Below the pieces are notes generated by a model. It ran no database searches and was not told the DNA's origin. It was given only the letters and a program-made list of their open reading frames with translations. A stretch of DNA of 64,000 nucleotides from Akebia trifoliata. Taxonomy: Eukaryota > Streptophyta > Magnoliopsida > Ranunculales > Lardizabalaceae. Where the stretch lies: positions 20,849,884 through 20,913,883 of the forward strand of contig CM030706.1 of assembly GCA_017979445.1 (NCBI GenBank), written 5' to 3'. Both the position numbers and the translations under genes were made by a program. Below, one piece after another: positions 33,367 to 44,631 of this stretch; within the stretch, counting starts at the first letter, position 1; each line of letters starts with the position of its first letter.

Positions 33367-34200
33367 TTTGAAATTCTTTTTTAGAGTTCAAAAAAGTATG
33401 AGTCTCATTTATCGGACTTGAACCTATTGTAGCCACGCTTCTCAGGCTAAAGAACTTAAACAATCCTGTTAATTCAATATGATTCAAACAAAGCTGGAGT
33501 CTCGTTTCTCAGACTCTGGCTAAGGTTTACAGGAATTTAAACAATCCTATTAAAATTGGAGTCTCATTTCTCGGACTCGAGCTAAGGTTTATAGGCACTT
33601 CAAAAAACCTATTCATTTTATGATTCAAAAAGTTGGAGTCTCGCTTCTCGGACTCGACCCTAGGTTTGTAGGCACTTCAAAAAATCTACTCATTCTATTA
33701 TTCAAAAAGTTGGAGTCTCGCTTCTCGGACCCACACTTAGGTTTGTAGGCACTTCAAAAAGCCTATTCATTCTATGATTCAAAAAGTTGGAGTCTCATTT
33801 CTCGGACTCGAACTTAGGTTTATAGGCACTTCAAAAAGCCTATTCATTATATGATTCAAAAAGTTGGAGTCTCGTTTCTCGGACTCGAACTTAAGTTTGT
33901 AGGCACTTCAAAAAGCCTATTCATTCTATGATTCAAAAAGTTGGAGTCTCGTTTCTCGGACTCGAACTTAGGTTTATAGGCACTTCAAAAAGCCTACTCA
34001 TTCTATGATTCAAAAAGTTGGAGTCACGTTTCCCGGACTCGAACTTAGGTTTATAGGCACTTCAAAAAGCCTACTCATTCTATGATTCAAAAAGTTGGAG
34101 TCTCGTTTCTCGGACTCGAACTTACTAAGCCACGTTTCTTGGGCTTAGATTTATAGGAACTTAAACAATCCTATTAATTCATTCTATGATTCAAAAAAAG
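33367..34200 (-). repeat. 77-bp tandem array, 8-10 units
   Basis: Units start with GTTGGAGTCTCG at 33632, 33709, 33786, 33863, 33940, 34017 and 34094, exactly 77 bp apart. Diverged flanking units lie at about 33415, 33492 and 33555. Each contains CTCGTTTCTCGGACTCGAAC, which folds on GAGTC..GACTC, and GGCACTTCAAAAAGCCT, an inverted repeat GGC..GCC. It is unrelated to the 33/34/37-bp arrays although it sits in the same slot before the PPT. Confidence 0.92.
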
Positions 34201-35280
34201 TTCAAAGTTTGAAATATCGGGTCTTTATTAGCTTATCATGCATCTGGATTCATAATTATCATTGGACTTCATCGGACTTTTAAGTAAGATTTTCATGTGA
34301 TTAAGGACAAAACTTTAGAATTAAATGACTTTAAAAAATGCCCCTAGTTCAAGGTTGGCTTTAATTGGAACTTGACTACGAGACTGATGAAATGGATTAC
34401 GCTTGAAAAATATGGACTCTGATGTATGACAGATAGAAGAACTGACATTCCCTTAAATTTAAGACTCTTAAGGTTATCATATGTGCAATAAGGAATTGAT
34501 CATTTTCTTTCGAATTTCTTTTGAAAAATGCTTGAGCTGAAAAAAAATCTTGATAAATATTAGAATAGAAGATCTTTCTCTTCAAAGTGGTTGATGGTTC
34601 TACATCTTCCATTAGCGAACACTTGAACAAGTAAACATACTCTTGAAGATCCTACAATATTCAAGATGACTTCTGATTTTTTTGACTTCAACATTGTCTT
34701 CGTCGGGTGTGAGCTCTTGGCTAAAAAACTAATATTATGGCTTGAATGGGTCTGCATTTTCTAGTTTCTGCACAAGCTTCCTTCTGAATTTTTCTTCTTG
34801 ATGGAACTTTTCATCCCATTTGATGATGCCCCAATTTTTGCCTAGATCGCCTCTTCAGATTTTCAATCTAGCGGGTTTTGTTTTTATATTTCTGATGATG
34901 CCTTGATTTTTACCTAGGTCGCCTTTTCAGGTTTTCAACCTAACAGACTTTCGTTTTTATGGTTATGCCCTAACTTTTGCCTAAGGCTCCTTTTCGGGTT
35001 TTCGACTTAGCGGGCTTCTCTTTTTTCTCGATGATCTTGAATATTCAACTCGACAGCTTCTTGATTCCATACACCTTAACCGAGTCAATTAGCATTCAGG
35101 AGGACTTAATAGGTGGGCTTAGGATATGATTTAGAAAGAAAGGGTAGAAGGCTCAACTTCCCAAAATGTCCCTAGTTTGATATTCTCTCTTTTTTGTAAA
35201 TACTTTGATTTTTTCTAAATGCCCCTAGCTTGGCATTCTTTTCTTTTGAACCTTTCAATAGGGGATTTTCCTTTTAGATG
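34201..35280 (-). other. 3' untranslated zone (minus)
   Basis: No gene. 34840-35010 carries three degenerate copies of GCC(T)AGRYCGCCTTTTCRGG, TTTTCAACCTARCRGGC (minus-strand equivalent of 50640-50870), and 35160-35270 carries GGGGCATTT words. Confidence 0.65.
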
Positions 35281-36346
35281 ACACTTTTCTTAAGAGATTA
35301 CACTTATTATTTGCGTGACCAGGCCTGAAGTAACTTCTCAGGTTGCTTACGTACCCCAAATATTTCTTTTTTTCTTTTGAGATCAGGTCAAAACATAGTT
35401 CATACTAAGATTTCCTCACAAGGTTGGTCGGTATGATTTAGAAAGAAGAGGCTATTGTTTTTATTTTTTTAAAGACTGCGAGGGGCTAAAGAAGGTTATA
35501 TTTTTTTTTTTTGGTAAGATAGGATAATTGTTCGACCAAAAAAAGCCTCCTTTGATGAATGTTGCCTGACTTGGTCAAAGTTTCAGGAATTCGATATCCG
35601 GATTGCTTTATCAAGTAAGGTCTTCTTTTGAGAATGAATATTCTTCAGTTTTCTTTTGTGAAATCGAGTATGATCGAGTTTTCTGACTATTCAACTCTTC
35701 TAAAACTTCGAGAAAATCTTTTATTCTCTTATGAATGAACACTCTCCTCTTTTGAGTGAAAAACATGGTAGATCCACTTGTAGGTCTTAGCGTCTTTGTC
35801 GATGCTTTCAGCTACATCATTTTTGACCAATAATTTTTTACTTTGAAATCACTCTTGACTTCATGTCTTGATCTATGTTTTTGTGTGATCCATCCATATA
35901 TTCTTATGAGACTATGCAAGAACATTGTTAAATTTCTCAAGTAAATTTACTATTCTCTCATATTCTCCTGAGGATAACGTATCACCAATTTGCATTTCTT
36001 GAGTGTACTATTTAATTACAATATTTATCAAATTCAGTTAGTGAGCTTTAAGTCATTTCTCATGTTAGATTTTATTTTCACGTCATTATTGCACATATGA
36101 TAATCAAAAGCTTCTTTATTTATTAGAATAAAAAAGAACATAAACCGACAAATCTTACTAAAATCCAAAAATAAATATGACTAACTGAATTCAAAGATTG
36201 ACGTAACTAAAGCTTAAAAAAAATTAAGAAGACTTAAAAAGACGACATCATTCTGAATGAAGGGACACAATTCTAGGGTCTATACCACTTCTGTTATCTT
36301 CGATGGATGACTTGAACTTGCCTGCTTTTACTATCTCTTCATATTC
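35281..36346 (-). pseudogene. pol remnants: RT entry joined to pol end (minus)
   Basis: Minus strand: about 35990-35900 gives YERIVNLLEKFNNVLA, the FAWSYEDM-type RT entry, as in the plus copies. Nearly all of RT, RNase H and integrase are missing; 35590-35500 holds the pol-end block (ACTTTGACCAAGTCAGG, AAAGGAGGC), and 35310-35370 the TACGTAAGCAACCTGAGAAG block. The rest is AT-rich without motifs. The breakpoints differ from the plus copies because no integrase is left. Confidence 0.6.
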
Positions 36347-37863
36347 TTATTCAAGCCTATCATATGCTTGACAACTCATTGCTTCAATAATCTTTATGTT
36401 CTTTAGTTCTACCACTACCTTAGGATTATTGAGTTCATTCTGGCCTGGAACGAACGCACTATTAAAACCAATTGGGTGAATGAAGGAAACTGGGTCAACT
36501 GATTTGGATTTAGATATGGATATTAGGTTTAGAGTCGGAGGGGGTTGATTTTGAAAGGTAGGCAAAAAGGGTTAGTCTTAACATTAGATGCGGTAGGAGT
36601 GGGTATGGTAACCTTTTCTTGTTCAACCAAGTCTTGGATAGCATGACGGAGAGTAATACACCTGTCAAGAACATGACCAGGCATCTGATGGAATTCACAG
36701 AATTGTCCATCATCCATGTTTGGAGGAAGAGGATTAGGCAAAGGCTTAGGTTGTAAAGGTGTCAATAATCCCCTTTTCATCAATTTTTGATAAGCAACAC
36801 TAAGGGACATTCCAATATTGGCAAATTATCTCCTAGGCTTGGCTTGTGAAGGATAAGTAGCTTGAGGAGATAGTGCGAAGGAGGTGTTGGCCACTTGTAA
36901 GGAATTGATATTAGGTTTGAAATGTTTGGATTTTGACTCAGATGGGTTACCAAAAAGTCCCGAAGAGTAGGCATCCTCAACTTTATTTCCAGCCTCAAGG
37001 AGGGATTGAAAAGTGGGAAGGTACTGAGGCATCAAGTACTTGGCATAATTTGGAGTGAGATTCCTGAGGATTATCCTGACTTGTTCCTTCTCTTGAGGTC
37101 GGTCCCACAATTGAGCGGCTTTAGCTCTCCATCGAGCAATGAACTCAGTGAAAGCTTCCCCGAGTTTCTGTTTAGTAGTTTCTAGATCTCTTCTTGTGAG
37201 TTCAATATCCGTGTTGAATGAATATCGACCAATAAACTCTTTCATCAATTCATGTCATGTTCTTACCCGAGATGAATCCAATGACATTAGCCAGCGTAAG
37301 GCAGGACCTGTAAGGGTTCTTTGAAAAAGTTGTGCCATCTGTTCTTCACTCAAACCCTGAGATTGCATGATGTCGACATATACTTTCAAGTGAGTCCTGG
37401 GACATCCAATCCCATCAAACTTCTCCATGTCTAGCATTGTGAACTTCTCTGGCAGACGGACCATGGGAAATAACGTCATTGCCCCTTATCCAAGAGTAAG
37501 ATCATCAGGGTCTTTGATGTTCTTCAAAGCAGTTTCAACCTGAGTTATTCGATGAGCTAGGATAGGGTTGATGTGTAACTGATCATCTTCTTGGTTTTCA
37601 ACGAGGTCAAACACATCCTGAGGTTCTATAGCTTTATCTTTTCCCTTTTCAATCTTCAGGGATTCAATTTGTGTTTGGACAGAAGCAATAACTTGTGCTT
37701 GAAAAGATTCTAAAATCTTACAGAACACAACTTCATCCGTGGTACTCGTTTCTTCTCGTGGCAAAGACTGATTACTTGGCAATGGTACTCTGGAAAGATG
37801 ACTCTTTTCACGGACCCAAAGTGGTACATATGGAGGTTTAGAACGTTTGTGACCAATTATCAC
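36347..37863 (-). pseudogene. Tat-like gag with nucleocapsid knuckle (minus)
   Basis: Nearly complete gag in one minus frame from 37863 to about 36530 with three in-frame stops, then a frameshift into 36565-36347. Order: N-terminal coiled segment (ITQVETALKNI), VRLPEKFTMLDMEKFDGIG, YVDIMQSQGLSEEQMAQLF, ALRWLMSLD, FIGRYSFNTDIELTRRDLE, FTEFIARWRAKAAQLWDRP, IILRNLTPNYAKYLM, LLEAGNKVEDAYSSG, then a CEFHQMPGHVLDRC knuckle (C-x2-H-x4-H-x4-C type) followed by LRHAIQDLVEQ. This is the structural protein that packages retrotransposon RNA. It is the best-preserved ORF in the window after the arrays and could be young enough to have served in trans recently, but it is interrupted now. Confidence 0.88.
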
Positions 37864-38189
37864 CTGATTGGAAGTAAACTAAGGTTAACCATTGACTCTA
37901 AAGGTTTGACTCTTAACCACATGATTAAAGTTTTGATATAGAATAGCCCAAGTCCGGTGGAAAATATTGAATCCAAATGCATTATAAGTTTATGGTGATC
38001 AAGAAAGTGAAAAAAGGTTAGACGCGGGTCTAACCCTGATTGGGATTGAACATTTGATCAGATAAATTAATTTGACCCTAAGATCGAATCTTTTTGGTAT
38101 AAAATGGTCTAAATCTTTGAAAGTAAAACCAATTAGTCCAACTGGTTTAATGTTGATCAGTTTGATCCATGTTGATCGGTACATTTCAC
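37864..38189 (-). other. Leader-gag junction (minus)
   Basis: Non-coding. It contains several short word repeats (GATTGGGATTGAACATTTGATCA and GATCGGTACA-like). Nothing recognisable is seen. Confidence 0.4.
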
Positions 38190-39060
38190 CGATTGAATTG
38201 GATCGATATTGCGGGTTTTATTTGATTATTCTGGATCGGTCTACCCACTTACCTGTTGGTTGGATTGAATAAAGCAACCCGGGAACACCCATAATTAGTT
38301 TGGGTCGTGACCTATAGGAAGGCTTCTAAACTCTAGGTTTACTACGTGCAATGCAATTTATCTGTCTACCCTTGCCCAAATACACCTATATACCTCTCGA
38401 TACGTGGTGACTTAGTTTGATATACCGTATAGGTGATAATCTAAAACCTCAACTCACTTCTCTGAAGCTAAAAACAGCCAGTTTGATCTCCAGTTGAGAG
38501 GTGGCGCACGATGCTGAGTAAGGGCCCACTTAAATACCTCTCGTCTAGAATATACGTAGTCTATCCCCCTCGTACAGTAGGGTACAGCGGGGCAAGATCT
38601 CGCTTAGGCACCGGTTTTGACAAAGAAGTGCAATTGATATACTTAGATTATCTTTTACATACCTATGGGTACGGGTCAAGAGTTGTAGCTTTCATAAATG
38701 GTTTGGCATCCCACGAGGGGATCGACCACGTACTAGTACTACGTTGGCAATCAGGACATGTGACTGTGTGGCTCACAATAGGTCAAAGGCTCAGGTCGCT
38801 TCAGCCTGAGTGCATCAATATACCTCTCAGAATCACCTGATCAGACGGTATTGATGCCCCAATTTGATATACCTTAAGGTACGTGACTGGAGTTGTGGTT
38901 TTCATGAATGACGTCGCATCTCCGAAGAGACCGGGCCACGCACTAGTGCCATGTTGGCTATATAGGACGTGTAAGTGTGCAATGCAATAATATAAACGTG
39001 CTAGTGGTATGTACAAAGTAGGATGGGGTGTGTTCGGGGCATTTTTTCAAATAAATGGGC
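38190..39060 (-). other. Conserved Tat-like leader module (minus)
   Basis: Reverse-complement match to 47215-48190. Palindromes GTACTAGTAC (38730-38739) and GCACTAGTGC (38940-38949) are 210 bp apart, and CCCCATCC...GGGTGTGTTCGGGGC closes it near 39040. The GGTGGCGCACGATGC block is at 38500-38517. Confidence 0.8.
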
Positions 39061-41282
39061 CCGTGGGCCTGATCAAACCATACAAGAAAAAACAGATATT
39101 GATCATGAAATAGAAAAAATATCCATATCATTCAATTCAAGATCAAAGCATGCACATCTCATGTGTATATCAATTTAGATCATGGCATTTCAGATAATCA
39201 ATCAACAAAGATCATGGTAAAATAAAACGAAAGTGATCAATCAAGATGACACACAAACATTAAGATAGGCAAAATTTTTTTTTTTTTTTTTTAAATATGA
39301 ACAAAAGAATTTTTTTTTATGGTCCAACCGAGGATCGTTTTGGGTGACCCAAAATAAAATTGAGATTTTAACTAATATTGAATCGAGGATGGCACGATAG
39401 TTGTTGAGATAGAGCACGATGACCTTTTTTTTTTTTTCATAAATGTTACTCAACAAAACTTCTCAATGAGAAGTTAAGTTACTTTGATCACCACTTCAAG
39501 ATTCCAAATTCTACAAAAAATCATTGGGCTCTCGTGATTAATAATCCAATATCATGGCCTTTTAGATTTGATGGAAAGGACTTGGACCAAAAGAGAAAAA
39601 ATCAATTCTAAAAAGTGAGAAATTTATGTCCAAGGTTTTGAAAATTCAAATCTAAAAATCAAAGTTCGAAAGGAAAATTAATTTAAAACAATTTTCTTGA
39701 AACTTTTCCTTTAAAAATTTTCAGAATTTCATCCGCCACAAGCATGTGGCGTTTGATCATCTTTTTGAGTGCCACGTGGTGAGATCAATGACTCTTAGCA
39801 AGAAAGGAATCGTACTAAATAAGACTAGCCTTTTCTTATAGATATCAAAAAATTAGTGTTGTCGAAAGTATGGAATGGAGATCCATGCTAAAGTTCAAAA
39901 CATGATCTAACGGCACATGGTTACAATACACAAAATTCTGAGATTTTAGAAATATAAAAATTAATTTTCATTGTTGAATTTCAATTTTAAATTTGGGGGA
40001 TCATAACCATCCATTTTTGACACCCGTGATCAAAATCAAAAGAGTTTTTTGTTTCTGAATTTTTCTTTTAAAATGGAGATTTTCCATTAAATACAAAAAA
40101 CAGTGATGTGGGATTTTTAATTTGATAATCCAAGTGGATCTAATGGCACTTAATAAGATTTTAATCTTGCTATGTGAGTCATAATAGCATGGCTCATAAA
40201 GAGGCCAATGAAAATATAGAAGTTTTTCATAATCAAAAAGTTCTCACGTGATTCATAAACTTAGGCAAAAAAAACCAGCATCTATGTTCAACTAGTTCCA
40301 ACTACTGACATTAAAGAAGGTAAGTGGAGTACCATCTAACAGTATCAGCATAAACTAACAAGCCAATAAAGAAAAATCTCAATGAGAAATAATAATGTTC
40401 CTCATGCCACAACCCCCCTTTCAAGTAAAAACGTATCCATCAGACTAGCTCAGCAGTTTATTAAGGCCCGGCAATCCAATTAAAATCTACCAAAAGCACC
40501 AAGATATCTCTCATATCAGGAGACCAAAAAAACATTAGCCGCGTGGCTTTCGCCCAAATATCATCTATGTTTATTCTGAAACAAAAAAGACTCATAATGG
40601 ACTTCTATTTTTTCTAATTGATGATAACTACCCCTTGAGTTAAACATACCAAAATTAGCCAACATGAGACGCAAAATATCATAGTTGCTGTAAATACAGT
40701 CATAGAGGGAGAGGAAGGAGAAAGAGAGAGAGAGAGAGAGAGAGAGACGTCACACTCTCTCTGCTGATTTTCGTTTTTTTTTTCTGTTGGAGAAGGAGAT
40801 AAAAATAGCAGAAACGGATTTCTGCTAATGGCACACCACACGTAAAAAAAAAAAATGTTTGCAATTTTTTTTTCTTGGAATTCTCTCCTCATCACGAACA
40901 ACATTAAAAAAGGCACTTTTTTTGTTTCTTAGCTCATCACCCACAAGTAACTTATTTTCACAACTTATCGCCCATGCATATTAACGTGCTAAAAAAAATT
41001 CATCCAAGATTTAAAAAAAAAAAAAAAAAATTCATAACTCTCATCCCAACCACCATCATTCCGTCCTCAATTCATAACTTTCAATATTTAGGGTCACCAA
41101 AAAGTGACCCTCAATTAGATAAAAAAAACAAAAATATAATATCCAAAGCCAAATAAATGATCCACAATCAAGTCATAAAAAAAAAAAAAAACGAATAAAA
41201 TAAATCAAACTAAATAATAAAAAAAATTAGGTCATCCTGGCAATGCTTCCATACCTGGGGTTTTTCAAGTCTAATCCTCAAT
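39061..41282 (-). other. Leader, low-complexity and array-unit part (minus)
   Basis: No gene. It contains a poly-T/poly-A run, an (AG)n microsatellite at 40722-40748, and one reversed copy of the 175-bp leader unit (40826-40935, with GGCACACCAC, GGAATTCTCTCCTCATCACG and AACAACATTAAAAAAGGCA). 41245-41282 matches the plus-strand post-PBS sequence TGAGGATCAAACTTGAAAAA in reverse. Confidence 0.65.
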
Positions 41283-41303
41283 AATCCCCAGTGGAGTCGC
41301 CAC
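41283..41303 (-). other. Primer-binding site, tRNA-Arg type (minus)
   Basis: Minus strand GTGGCGACTCCACTGGGGAT directly after the LTR end, fitting the 3' end of a plant tRNA-Arg. It proves that 41304-42878 is the 5' LTR of the minus element. Confidence 0.85.
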
Positions 41304-42878
41304 TGAAAGCGCCCTCGATCCGCGGGGTGCACGAATCCGCTTTTGACCCTTGAGATTTGGGAGTCGCCACCTAGTTATTACGGTTTAGGAACCAATCATT
41401 GACTCTAAAAACAAAGACAACTAATCTAGGAAGAAAATACGGGTCCGGGGATCACGTTACGGGGTTGGAAGGTGTTAGGCACCAACCCCGCCCGGCATGT
41501 GCCGGTCTCTACTTCTTCCCAAAAATCGGTTACATTGCAAAATAGACAAAAAATAACAAATAATTATAATAAAAAAATATAAAAAAAAATTACTTTGCCG
41601 ATTACAACGATTCCCTCAGCACCAGTGAAGAATATCTACGTATGTATTTTCTTGCTATTCGTCTATCACCGGATTTGATTTCTGATCTCCAAGTTGAGGT
41701 ATCTTCTTCTTAGATCTGTGAGTTTTTTTATTTTTCTTATGGATTTGAAGGTGTTTTGAAAGGGTTTTTGGGTGTTTTTTTAACTAAAATTGAGGTATGG
41801 ATGTTAGGTAAGGAGTTAGGACTTCAAAATTAAGATTTTGGGAAGGTTGGGGAGACTTCTTAACCTACTTTTCCTAGGATTTATGATTTGATACGAAAAT
41901 AGAGTGTGAGGACCCCTATTTATAGATTTTTTTGAGGATTTGTTTAGATATAATTAATGTTTAATTAAAATTCTTTTAGTTAGATTATATTTTAGTTAGA
42001 ATTATTTTAGGTAGAGTTGTATTTTAATTAGAATTATTTTAAGTAGAGTTATATTTTAGTTAGAATTCTATTAAATAGAGTTATTATTTAATTAGAACTC
42101 TATTAGGATTTTTACTTTTGGTCTTATTTGATTGACTTTAATATCTTGACTTTAGTCTTACTTGATTGGCTTTTAATATCTTGACTTTAGTCTTACTTAA
42201 TTGAATTTAATTTTGACTTTAGTCTTATTTGATTGACTTTAATACCTTAACTTCAGTCTTTCTTGATTGACTTTAATTTTTTGGAGAACCCCCTTCTATT
42301 ATATCTTTAATTCTTTGGACCCCCAAATGGAGGGGTCCTTGAAGAAATATCTTGGCAACCCTCAACAATTTTGCCTGACAGCTTTATTGATCAGTTTTTT
42401 TAGTTTAAATTTTTAAATTAATTTTATTAATATTTCAGTTTAATTATTTAATGCTTTATTTATTAATTTTAAAATTTTTAATTATAAAAATTATGAAATT
42501 ACTGTTTTACCTCCAGAGAGGACTTTTCGCGTTTCAAGTCGGTTTTTGATGTTCTAGGAAGTTTTAGAATCAGTTTTTTATAAGGAATTCAATGAAAATA
42601 TTGGTTTGTGTCATTTATGAAATTTTTTGTGGGAAATGGTCGTGAACTTTATGAGGGACATTTTCATAATTTTGTCAAATTCTGTGAAAATTGGGGAAAT
42701 GATTTATTTGGTTTCGATTTGTTGTTTTATGTGTTCGAAAGGATTTTTCTAAGCATAACGTAAGCTCTAGGGATATTTTCGTACGTTGATCATTTTTTAG
42801 TGATTTTATCGTGAAGCTTCTTTTTGTTTGAAAAATGATGATTTCTAATCTTTTGGGGTTATATTTTCCTAGCGTAGC
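41304..42878 (-). mobile_element. 5' LTR of minus-strand Tat-like element, part 1
   Basis: Minus strand ends CGAGGGCGCTTTCA at 41304. Landmarks: U5 hairpin 41461-41489, TATA 41917-41925, GGACCCC hairpin 42317-42338. Broken at CTAGCGTAGC (42878) by the young plus-strand element; it resumes at 56577. Joined length is about 1.74 kb, equal to the other LTRs of this subgroup. Confidence 0.93.
42874..42878. repeat. Target-site duplication GTAGC (left)
   Basis: Five bases directly left of the TGTAGACA opening, matching 56577-56581 exactly. Confidence 0.93.
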
Positions 42879-44000
42879 TGTAGACACCCCATTTTTGCAT
42901 CCGCCTGATTAATCAACTCGTCAACCCGATCGCAAAAGTTCCCAATGATGGATGTCTATTCCAATGCTTTATTTTGTTACCAGATATGTTTCAGAAATCC
43001 GGATGAGGTATCTCGAATTGACAAAACTTAGAAACCACGCTACGTTAGGAAAATACGACCTCAGAAACATAGAAATCATCATTGCAAACCAAAAAGAAGC
43101 TTCACGATAAAAATCACTAAAAATGATTAAATTACCAAATACCCCTAACCTCAAAACAACCTTAGAGCCTACATTACGCTTAGGAAAATCCGTTCAAACA
43201 CATAAAACAACAAATCGAAACCAAGTAAACCACTTCGCCAATTTTCACAAAATTTGATAAAATTACGAAAATACCCCTCATAAAGTTCACGATCATTTCA
43301 TACAAAAAACTTTATAAATGATAAAAACAACATTCCCATTGAATTCCTTACGAAAAACTGATTTCAAAACATCCTGGAACATTGAAAAACGACTTAAAAC
43401 GTAAAAAATCCTCTCCGAGGGCAAAACGGTAATTTCACAATTTTCATAAAAAAAATTTGAAATTAATAAATAAAATATTAAATAATTAAAGTGAAACATC
43501 AATGAAATTAATTTAAAAAGTTGAACCTAAAAAATCGATTAATTGGACTCTCAGGCAAAATTGTTGAGGGTTCGTGGGATATTTCTTTAAGGAACCCTCC
43601 ATTTGGGGGTCCAAAGAATTAAAGATATTTTAGAGGGGGGTTCTCCAAAAATTAAAAGTAAATCAAGCAAGACTGAAGTCAAGGTATTAAAGTCAATCAA
43701 GTGAGACTGAAGTCAAAATTAAAGTCAATCAAGCAAGACTGAAGTCAAGGTACTAATCGAGTCAATCTCATAAGACTAAGGTCAAAACCTAAATCCAAAC
43801 CCTAATCTAAAACTAATCAAGTCAATCTCATAAGACTAAAGTCAAAACCCTAAATCCAAACCCTAATCTAAAACTAATCAAGTCAATCTCATAAGACTAA
43901 AGTCAAAATCCTAAAAAACCTAAAACCCTAAAGACTAAGTCAAAACCCTAATTGAAACCCTAAAAGAAACCCTAATCAAACCTTAATGCTTCTAAAAACT

Positions 44001-44010
44001 TTATAAAAAG
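44001..44010 (+). promoter_or_regulatory. TATA box of 5' LTR
   Basis: TTATAAAAAG, about 600 bp before the LTR end. It is matched at 55968-55977 in the 3' LTR and by CTATAAATA in the other copies, each followed by GGRKCCTCCAC/GGGGTCCTCAC-type sequence. Confidence 0.65.
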
Positions 44011-44424
44011 GAGCCTCCACACCCTATTTTCGTATCAAAGAAAAAACCCTAGAAAAAGTAGGTGAAGAAGCCTCCACAACCCCTCCAAAACCCTAATTTT
44101 GGAGCCCCAACTCCTTCCCTAACATCCCTACTCCTATTTTAGCCTAAAAAAACACCCAAAAACCTCCCAAAAACATCCCAAAAATCCACCACAAATTCAA
44201 AGCATTCAGATCCAAGAAGGAGACACCTTGCCTCGAAGATCAGAAATCAGATCCGGAGACAAAACGAAGCAAGGAGTACGGTACAAGGAACTGTTTTTCA
44301 GATCTGAGGGAATAGTGCTTTTGCAGATCGAAGGTAAGGTTTTTTTTATTACTTTTTTAATCTAGGTTTTATCATTAGCAATGTAGATCTATTTGGGATA
44401 AGTAGAGACCGGCATTGGCCGGGC

Positions 44425-44453
44425 GGGGTTGGTGCCTAACACCTTCCAACCCC
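44425..44453 (+). promoter_or_regulatory. U5 hairpin of 5' LTR
   Basis: GGGGTTGG / CCAACCCC arms, and inside them GGTG/CACC can pair as an alternative stem. It is the most conserved part of U5 across six LTRs. Confidence 0.7.
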
Positions 44454-44611
44454 GTAACATGATCCCCGGATTCGGATGTTCTGTAGTAGATTAGTTCTTT
44501 TTTATCCATTGTAGAGTCATTTATGGTTCCTAGACCTAAACTAGGTGGCGACTCCCAAACCTCAAGGGTCAAAAGCGGATCTGCGCACCCCGCGGATCGA
44601 GGGCGCTTTCA

Positions 44612-44631
44612 GTGGCGACTCCACTGGGGAC
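44612..44631 (+). other. Primer-binding site, tRNA-Arg
   Basis: GTGGCGACTCCACTGGGGAC follows the LTR with at most one spacer base, complementary to tRNA-Arg 3' end including CCA. Confidence 0.88.

Larger units (their letters stand above)
42879..44611 (+). mobile_element. 5' LTR of the young element
   Basis: Opens TGTAGACACCCCATTTTTGC, ends GAGGGCGCTTTCA. TATA-like TTATAAAAAG at 44001-44010 is followed by a conserved transcribed start zone. U5 hairpin 44425-44453, PBS-like GTGGCGACTCC 44545-44555. The GGACCCC hairpin at 43597-43618 has a mismatch here (GGAACCC). Confidence 0.95.

Noticed and set aside
33367..34200. CRISPR-like regular array
   Set aside because: Units are contiguous 77-bp repeats without unique spacers; the context is a plant retrotransposon 3' UTR.
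44612..44631. Part of a tRNA-Arg gene
   Set aside because: Only the 18-20 bases complementary to the tRNA 3' end are present, directly after an LTR, so this is a primer-binding site.
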